This document shows, in pieces, positions 12,401 through 21,400 of a stretch of DNA of 33,539 nt. The stretch comes from Akkermansia muciniphila (lineage in GTDB: Bacteria; Verrucomicrobiota; Verrucomicrobiia; Limisphaerales; UBA9464). A model generated the notes under the pieces. It searched no databases. It was not told the DNA's origin and saw only the letters and a list, made by a program, of their open reading frames with translations. Position 1 is the stretch's first letter; each line of letters opens with the position of its first letter. A program made the translations under genes and the position numbers. The DNA lies in assembly GCA_945861565.1 (NCBI GenBank), contig CAMAUY010000057.1, positions 1-33,539 of the forward strand, read 5' to 3'.

Positions 12401-15400
12401 TGACCTATGCGTCGACGAATCCTGCCATCGTCGCTGTGGGAGCAAACGGAGGCGCAATTGCGATTCAAGATGGCGAGGCCGCGCTCATTGTCAGCCGCGG
12501 TAATCTCCATGCAGCCGTGGCCGTGGCGGTGGGCCGTCTTGCCTCCGCGGACCGTGACTTGGCGAATGCCGGACTGCGGGTTGCACCCGGCGCGATCGTG
12601 GTTGAGCCCGGGATTGGGGCCCAGGCTTTGCGAGTATTCGGTGGCAATAGCGCGGATCTGACGTCCGCCGCGTCTGGCACCCGGTACGTCTCCGGTGATG
12701 AATCAATCGCCCGTGTGACGGCGGAGGGCGTGGTCACCGGGTTGAAGGCCGGTGAGACCACCGTGACGGTCCTCTACCGCTTCCTGGCGTTGAAGATTCG
12801 GGTGCGGGTCGAGGCAGCGAAACCGGCGCCGATTGTCGTTGGCTCGAACGGCGGGGTGGTGAGTACAACGGACGGAACGCGCCTGACAGTTTCTCCCGGT
12901 GCACTCCCCGGCAACGCGACGGTCCTGTACAATACACTCCGGGAGGATGAGCTGCCTTATGCGCTGATCCCGGGCCAAGTTTTTGGTACCGGCTTCCGTC
13001 TCGAAATCGGAGCAACGCCTGCTGTTCGCCCGATTCAGGTTGCGGTGCGCATGCTCGGAACATTGGCGGGCACGCAGGTGGTCTTCTATCGCGCCGGAGA
13101 GGTCCCTGGCCTTGATGGGGCACCTGAGAAGGCGTGGATCCAGGTGGCGTTCGGAGTGGTTGGCCAGGACAGCTTGGTGCAGACCGATACGTCCGTGCCG
13201 ACCCCGGGCGTTACGGAGAGTGGTGACTATTTAGTGAGTTTGGTGGACACATCCAGCACCGGCTTGGTGCGTGGCCATCTCGATCTGCAGAACCCGATCG
13301 CGATTAACTCGCTCGGATTCTATTTGTTGGCCAAACCCGAGTCTGCACCGAGCGGTGCCAATTCCGCAACTCCGCGGCCCCTGGGTCCGCCATTCCCGGG
13401 CGTCAGCCTCGCCGTGCCGATTGTTGTTGTTGTGGATTCACCGCTGAAGGGCAATTCCGGCGTTTCAGGAATTCTTTTGGCTGACAGCATTTTGAACCTG
13501 TTGCTCCGCGGGCAGCTGGACTATGTCGCACGGTTCGACACGAGGCGTTACAAGCTCTACGTCTGCGAAAAGACGATTGATTCCCCGGTGCCGGTATTCA
13601 CTTCGACCGTTGTTTCGGTGATTGCGAATCAGACGCTGGCTGTCAACGCCCAATTCAAGAACACGGTATTACCAACCGATCATCCGAGCCAGCCGCCGGT
13701 GATCCTCAGCGCTACGTCCCGCTTGGGGGGATCCGGCGACAGCGTCCAGGTGTACCTCGACCTGAAGGTGGATCGTTTCCTATGGGCGTTGGCACCCCAA
13801 GGGCTTGGCAGTTCGCTTCAGGATATTTCTGTCGTGTTTGAAGCGATTGCGGATGGGACCAACAATTCCAGGAAATCAACTCCGGTGGTTGTTGACAGCA
13901 AGGCCCTGACCTATAACTCCGCGACCAAGATTCTCTCGGTTCAAGTGCCGAAGAATATCGCCATCGGCGCTGTTCAAATCCGCGTCCATCGGACGCAAAA
14001 CATTCCCGCGCCGGCTGACGACGGGCAGGGCCTCAAATATGAACCTGTGACGGTAATCAGTGCGCCCGTGCGACTGCCAATCGAGAACAACTATGTTTTC
14101 GCTGTGCTCTCGAGCACGAACGAAATCCTGGTGCTCGACGCCAGAACGGCGTTGCCGGTCGCTTTGGCCAAGATTCCTGTCACGACTGGCTCCGCCCGAG
14201 CTCTGACGCTAACGGCGGACCTCACGCGGCTCTACGCCTCGCTCTTCGGTTCAAATGGCGTCGCAATCTTCGACGCGGTCACATTGCAACCCATCGATGC
14301 GGATCCGAGCACACCGGCCATTGATGCTATCCTTCTCCCGGCGGGTGCTGCGGCATTCTGGGTTGCGTCGAGCCCCGGTAACGATTTTGTCGTGGTCACC
14401 GATGAAAAATCTCCAAACCTCTACGTGATCGATATCCGTGTGGGTTCACCCACCTATCATCAGGTGATCCAGACGGTGCTGGCTTCGCCGGCACCGAGCG
14501 GTTTGCGAGGCGTTGCAATCGATGCGGACGGTTCCAAGGTCTACGCCGCCGCGCCCGATGCGGTGATGTTCGGCTCGGGACGACGGTCCCGTGCTGGAAA
14601 GATTCTGGTCTATGACGTGTCATCCTCGGACGACGGGGTGCGTCTCAAGGCGTCGGCTGTGATCGTGGCGAGCAATGAGCCTTACGGCGTCACTGCTAGC
14701 AATCAGTCGGGACGAGTCGTATATGCGAACCGGCTGACTGACGGAAATGGATTCGGATCGATAAACAACCTGAAGTCGCTCTTCGCCGAATTGAACCTCG
14801 GCTCACGCACCGATGCCTTCGACTTCAACAACGCAATCGGGGCCGCGGTGCTGCCCAATGGCGATTACGCGTTTGTCTCTGGGTTTAACCAATTCATCGA
14901 AGGTCTGCCCTCGCACGATCCCAACATCCCGCCGTTCACGGCTGGCGGCAACATCGGTATCATCAAGGATCCCTTCGGCGCCCATGGAGCTCCTCAGCTC
15001 GTTGCGGCCACCGTCATGGTGCCCAACAGCTTCCCGGACAACCTGGTAATCTCACCCGACGGAACCAAGATTCTGGCAGCATATCGCACCGGACTCGATC
15101 GCGGTATCTATGTCTATGACATCGCTGAGATCATCAAGACGGTAAACTTAACCTCCGCTGACGTCCTATCGAGGATGCCACTGGACACGATTAATCCGAA
15201 GGTCTTTGTGGGCCGGATCAACACCGGTGGCGGTCGTCCCCAAGGATTAACTTCACGGATAACGATTGGTGGTGATTTGTATGTAAGCGACTTCCCGGAC
15301 TCTGAGGCCGAGTCAGGTGGGGACACCAAGGTCAGTTATACCGTGAGTTTCGGCGCAGGAACTCCGGTGCCAGGGACGTCCTGGACTGAAAAGCTGTACC

Positions 15401-18400
15401 TCGTTAACAGCAACGGTTTGAAGCGATTGATCACCGAAGGTGCTTACACCAGCGCAGGTAAACGGGAATTGTCGCTCAAGTTCCCGATCATCACCGGCAA
15501 TTCCGGTGCCGGGACACTTTCATCCGAAGATCTCGTGGGTCTGAAGTGGCAAGTCGAACTCGACACTGCCAATACGGTGACCGAGAACAGCGAGGCCAAC
15601 AATACGGCAACGGGCCTTCTGAAGCTCCGGTTGCCGAACCTTGTGGTTGGTGAAATCGTCCGCCCCTGGGTCGCGTTCAACTCGAACACTCGTAAATTCG
15701 TGGTGCTCAGCGACAAGCCCCAACTTCAGTACACGATGAAGAATTCAGGGGATGCCGCTGTTCGTGAAGGTGAGAAATGGTCCGAAGAACTCTGGATCGG
15801 CACGGATGAGGACGTCACACAGGCGGACAATATTTCCGCGGGCATTTGGCATCTCCGGATTCGACGGCTGGGGGGCACGGAAGATTTCGCCGGTAAATTT
15901 GCAGTCGGCGGTGCCCGCACGCGGGTCGTCGCTGTGGATCTCTCCAAGATTGTTATTCCTGCTGGCATTGACGCGAACCAGCTGGAGTGGGTCGTGGTTC
16001 TGGATGCGCCGAGTCGGCCTGGATTAGATGCAGAATCCGTTCGAGGACCGCCACGAGGGGCTGCGCAAATGGGAGAAAAATCGCCTCCACAAACTGGCAC
16101 AGTCGTGGAGTCGAAAAAAGACGACAACGTCGGCTACAAGAAGGCCCCTGGAGGCGAGACTCTGCCGTTGCGCTTTAGCCCGGATAAACCGTGGGAATAC
16201 GATGACGAAACGCTCCGGGCAACGGTCAACGGATTGATCAATATCGGATTCGAGCCTTTGCCTAGCGTCGCGTTCGTTGGAATCCTTCAGGCTGACGGCG
16301 GCACCACGACCATCGACTTCAAGAATGGTTTTATTGAGGTCAGGGGCAAGTTTAAGGCGCTGATTGGCGGCGTGAATGACGTCCTGCTAGATGGGACGAT
16401 TCGCTTCGGATTCTTCAGGAATCCGGACGGGACCCTTGAGCTAGCTACGGTGGCAAAGGTTGTGGGTGATCCTGCGGCTGTGTTCAAGATAGGTGGGGTG
16501 CCGCAGACCATTCGGTATATCGGCTTTGCCAAATCCCACCCGTTAGCGCCCGGCGGTTTTGTTCCGTACCCGGGCGAGTTACAGTTGTATACGGCACTCC
16601 AACTTCCGGACAATTTCCAGCCATTCCCCGGCAAACCCTTTGATCTTGTCCCGAAGGACTTTTTCTCCGGATTCAACACAGTGCGAATTGGAGCTAACGG
16701 AGGGCTGTTAGTAGCGGTAAGAGTGGATCCAAAGGGTCCCAATGAAGCACAGCTTTATAATCTCACCGGATTTAAGCTGCAGACCGAAACATTGGGTTTC
16801 TTAGGTGGCTTTACCTCCAGTGAACCAGCACGACTGGGTGTTGATGGATCCTTTCTTCTTCCTCAATTGGGTGGAGCCCGAATGAACCTGGATATCGTTA
16901 AGGATGGAATTGCACACTTCACGCTGGGTGATGACGGCAACGGTGGCGTCGATACTCAATTTGTAGGAGGGTATGCGACGGTAGATCCGATCGAGTTTGA
17001 TGCGGGTTGGGTGATAAAGGACCTCAAGGTCAGGCTGACCCCGAAGGCGGACGGAAAGTGGGATGTAACCGGTGAAGGCAAGGTCTTGGATCCGAAAGGC
17101 AATGATGTTCTGAAGGTCTCGTTCACGGTCGCGGCCGAGGAAGGGGAGGATTACCGCCTCGTATGGAAGAGTGAATTCATCGGCAATGAATTCTGGGTTT
17201 CCGGTATCAAGTACGCCAAAGCCGACGGCGGAAAGGTCAGCTTCAAGTCCGACCGCAACCTGACCGACACTAAGGAGTGGGATCCGCTCATCGAAGTCTC
17301 CGGACTCGGTCGGCCGGACGAGAATCTAGTCGGTGCGATGAAAGATCAGGACGCGAATAAGGCGCCCACGGTCACAACGCCCGACAAGGATGACGAGCGC
17401 ATTCAGATCACTCAGGATGAGACACGGAATGGAAAAGATAACAAGCCGATGCCGCTCGAAGACAAGTCGGGCGGCAAGGTGTTCCGCAGCTTCAAGGCTG
17501 TCTTCGAGAACATGTCTTTCCAGTTCGAGAAGCGAACCAATAAGGACGGCAGCAAGGAATCCGTCCTCATTCTACACGGCAAAATCACGCTTACCGAGAT
17601 GATCGAGACGCCGGATTCCAAGACCGAGCGGGCGGCGATTATCGACTTTACGGGTAAAGACGCCTCGGGTGCCGATCGTTATGTAGAACTTTCCAGCAAG
17701 GGAATCCGGGTCAACGGAGAGATTCAATTGAAAGGGCCGTTCAACATTACCAAGGACGGAAAATGGCAATTGAAGGAATTGAAGATGTCTGTGAAGACGA
17801 CGGACACCGGACTGGAGATCCATGGGACCGCCTTGCTGAAAACGCCGGGGGCCAAGACAGACAGCGAATTGCAACTCGATATAACCCCGGCGAAGGACAA
17901 CGAGCCCGAGCAGATTCATCTCAATTTGAAAAACGACGAGGGAATCGCGTTTTCGCTGCTTGGATTTGATTTCCTGCTGAAGGATTTCGACTTTGTGTCG
18001 CACCGTAAATTGGATGCAAATGATCCGCCTCTCAAACCCGGTGAAAAGCAGCCGGCATGGGATCCGCAGCTGAAGATCCGCGGCGAGGTCAGCCTGCCGA
18101 AGAAGATTACGGGCGGAAAAGAGATCAAGACGTCGATCGGTACCGATAAGAACGGCAAAGATACGGCGGACCGTTTAATTGTCGACTCGCGGGGCGTTCA
18201 GGTGACGGAGGGACTCATTACGCTGGAAGATCCTGCGGCGACCGATCCTGAGAAGCGAGACACGGTTAAGTTTAACCTTTTCAATTCACTCGAAGTCATC
18301 GCTATCAAGATCGAGGTCCGGTTCAAATATACCTTCGAATTAAAGCAGGCCATTCTGACCGGCAAGTTCCAGATACCGTCGATGGGCCACCTTGAAGTCA

Positions 18401-21400
18401 ATCTATCGGGAAAAGACGACGCCGGTAATGACCGTCGAATCCTGGTGAAGGAAGAGGCGGATGGCAAAATTCAGTTCGAGGCCAACGCGCGACTTACGGC
18501 GGAACGCATCGATCTAACTAAACCCGTCCCGGGCGTTCCCGACAACCAGCCCGCGAAACTGGGCAACTGGAGGATTACGGATGTTCAGATCGACATTCTC
18601 AAGAAGCTCACGGTCGATACGGTGGACGTGACCGGGAAAGCGAAGATTATCAGTCCCGATTACGACAAGGCGGACGTCGACTTCTCGTTCAAGGATTCCA
18701 AGTTTGTTGACTTGACGATTCAGACGGGCGTTACGAAGACGGTGAAGGTTTTCGGGGCAGAGCTGAACATCAACTACATCCATTTGCTCGCGGACCACAA
18801 CAAGGCGAACCTCGTTTACTGGGAACCGCAGGTTGAATTGCGCGGGTTCCTCATACTGCCGGAAAAATTTGGCAAACCGATCGGTGCCACACAAATCAAG
18901 GCCGAGCTGAAGAAAGGCCAGGAATTGGTGATCAATGCTGATGCTATATACTTCCGTGGCGGTGAGATCACCATCGATAACGTGGACTTCACGCTGTTCA
19001 ATAAGATTGAGGTTCACGGTGAGAATTTAAAATTAGTGTATAAGATGGGGTTGTCTGCGGAAGGAGCCGCCGCGCTCCCGGCCCCTGCCGATCCCACGGC
19101 GATCAATTTTGACCTGTACGATCAGTTCACCATCACCGGGAAGATGACAGCGAAAGTCCGCGGCGCAGTGGTCACTTTCGACTTCAGCGAGAAAGATAAG
19201 AATTCCATCCGGATACTGCGAAAGGATGGAGAGAACTTCGTTGCGCTGGTTGGAACAGTGAAGGTCGAGAATATCATCATTGTCAAAGGCGTGTGGGAGA
19301 TCAACGAGGTCGTATTCAAGTTCGACACGATCAAGAATTTCTACGAAGGCTCGGCCAAGTTGACTTTCCCGGGAGGCGTTGGCGTTGATGTGACGCTCGG
19401 ATTCTTCGAGGGCAAGCTGAACAAGGTATATGCCGACGCTATACCATTCCCCATAAAGATTCCGTTGGGTACGACGGGAGCCTTCCTGATCGGCGCCGGG
19501 GCGGGTGTTGAAAACCTGGCGGATCCCAGCAAGCCGATACTCTTCAAGGGCACTCTGGTGATTTCCGCAGGGCCGAATGTTCCCGTGCCACTACCGGGTT
19601 GGGCGGGTGGGCCCGTCAGCGGTGTCGCATTTGCCGTCCGATTGGACGCTGAAGTTGACAAGACTCATCTCAAGGCGACGGCAACGGCGATCGCGGTTGG
19701 CGATGTCTTGACCTTCACAGGGCTCGCCAAGGGTAGCCTCACGGTGGATATCAATTGGAGCACATCGACTTTCACCATGCATGGAGACCTGGCGATTTTG
19801 GATGGATTGATCTCACAGACCGGGGATCTGAACCTGGACGCAAAAGATCGCGTGAGGCTGGACATTTCTGGCAGCGCATCCGTCAGGCTGCCCTCGGTTT
19901 CACCCATTCCCAAGAGCCTCTGGGGTGTGGCGCTATTAAGCACCAGCGCAAAGCTGCACTATAAAGAGGGGCAATCGGTCGCGAGCTTTGTCGCAGGATG
20001 GGGCACCTTTGATTTCCCATCATTCACGATCGCTGGACGCACGATCGGAGGGAAGCAAACCCTGGGCGTCATTGTGCACTTCGATGGCTCGCCGGATTGG
20101 ATCTTCGAGCCGGTTTCGAAACGGGGAGTTCTCCTTGGAGCGGCCCTGATCGACGGTCTCAGTGTTACTTCCTCGTCGCCCGCGGACGCAGAGGGAGTCT
20201 TCCGTGTCGCATCGGATACGGAGTGGGTGATGTTAGGTGCCAATTGGACGAATTCCACCAGTGCCGCCGTCCCGCTCACGGTTCAATTGCCGGATGGCAC
20301 TCGGATTTCGGAGGCGGATTTCGCTAAGAACAACATGGCAGTCGTTGATTCACTCACCAGCCCGACAGGTAAATCGGTCTTTGTCGCCGCCCCGAAGTCG
20401 GGTCAGTACAAGCTGATTGTGCCGCGAGCCGGATTGGGCGACGTGACGTTTGACGCCATTCGGGATTCAGGACCGGCACCGGACCTGCAGGTTGTCAATC
20501 CAGTCACTGACCAGGCGGGCAATGCGGTGAACATCGAGGCAACGTCGACGAGTACCGATCCGAACGCCCGCGTCTACTTCTACTACGATCAAACCGGCCA
20601 GGGAACCAACGGCTCGTCCATCGATGACGTTCCACTGATTGGCGGCAAGGCGACGATTTCCTGGGATGTGTCGACGATGCCACGCGGTGACTATCACGTG
20701 TACGCCGTGCTGCTCGACAGCAAACATCCCCCAATTACCTCGGAGTACGCCGCTGGGAAGATTCGCCGCGGCTCGGGTCCGGTGGTGCCCGTGCAGGGAA
20801 GGGTATTCCATGACACGAATCAAAACGGCCGGTTCGATACGGGTGAATCTGGATTGGCCGATTGGACGATTTATGTCGATAGGAACGAGAACGGCGCTTT
20901 GGATTCCGGCGAGCAACAGGCTAAGACCGACGTTGACGGTAACTACAAGTTGGAGCTCGAAGCGCCTGCGTCGTATTTGATCAATGTGGTTGTGCCGGCC
21001 GGATCCTCACTAACGTCACCCCCCACCGATCTTGGCAGCGCGGTTCCGATCACGGTGCAAACCAGCGTCAGCGTTGCGGCCGGGCCGGATTTCGGTGCCA
21101 TCGCGCTCGGTGCTATTGCTGGCACAGTGTACAACGATCAAAACGTCAACGGCCAGCGTGATGGCACCGAAGCTGGAGTATCTAATGTCACCGTCTTCAT
21201 TGATCGTAACGGGAATCGTTCGCTGGATTTGGATGAGACCTCCGTCACGACCAACAGCACGGGTGGGTTCACGTTTGCGGGATTGCGTCCCGGTACCTAT
21301 TCGGTGGTGGCCGCGGATGCTCTCGACACGGTGACGTCGCTGGCCCAAGCGATTGTGCCGAACACGGGTGCCGGCGAGGCAGTGTTGCTCGGCCGGCAAA

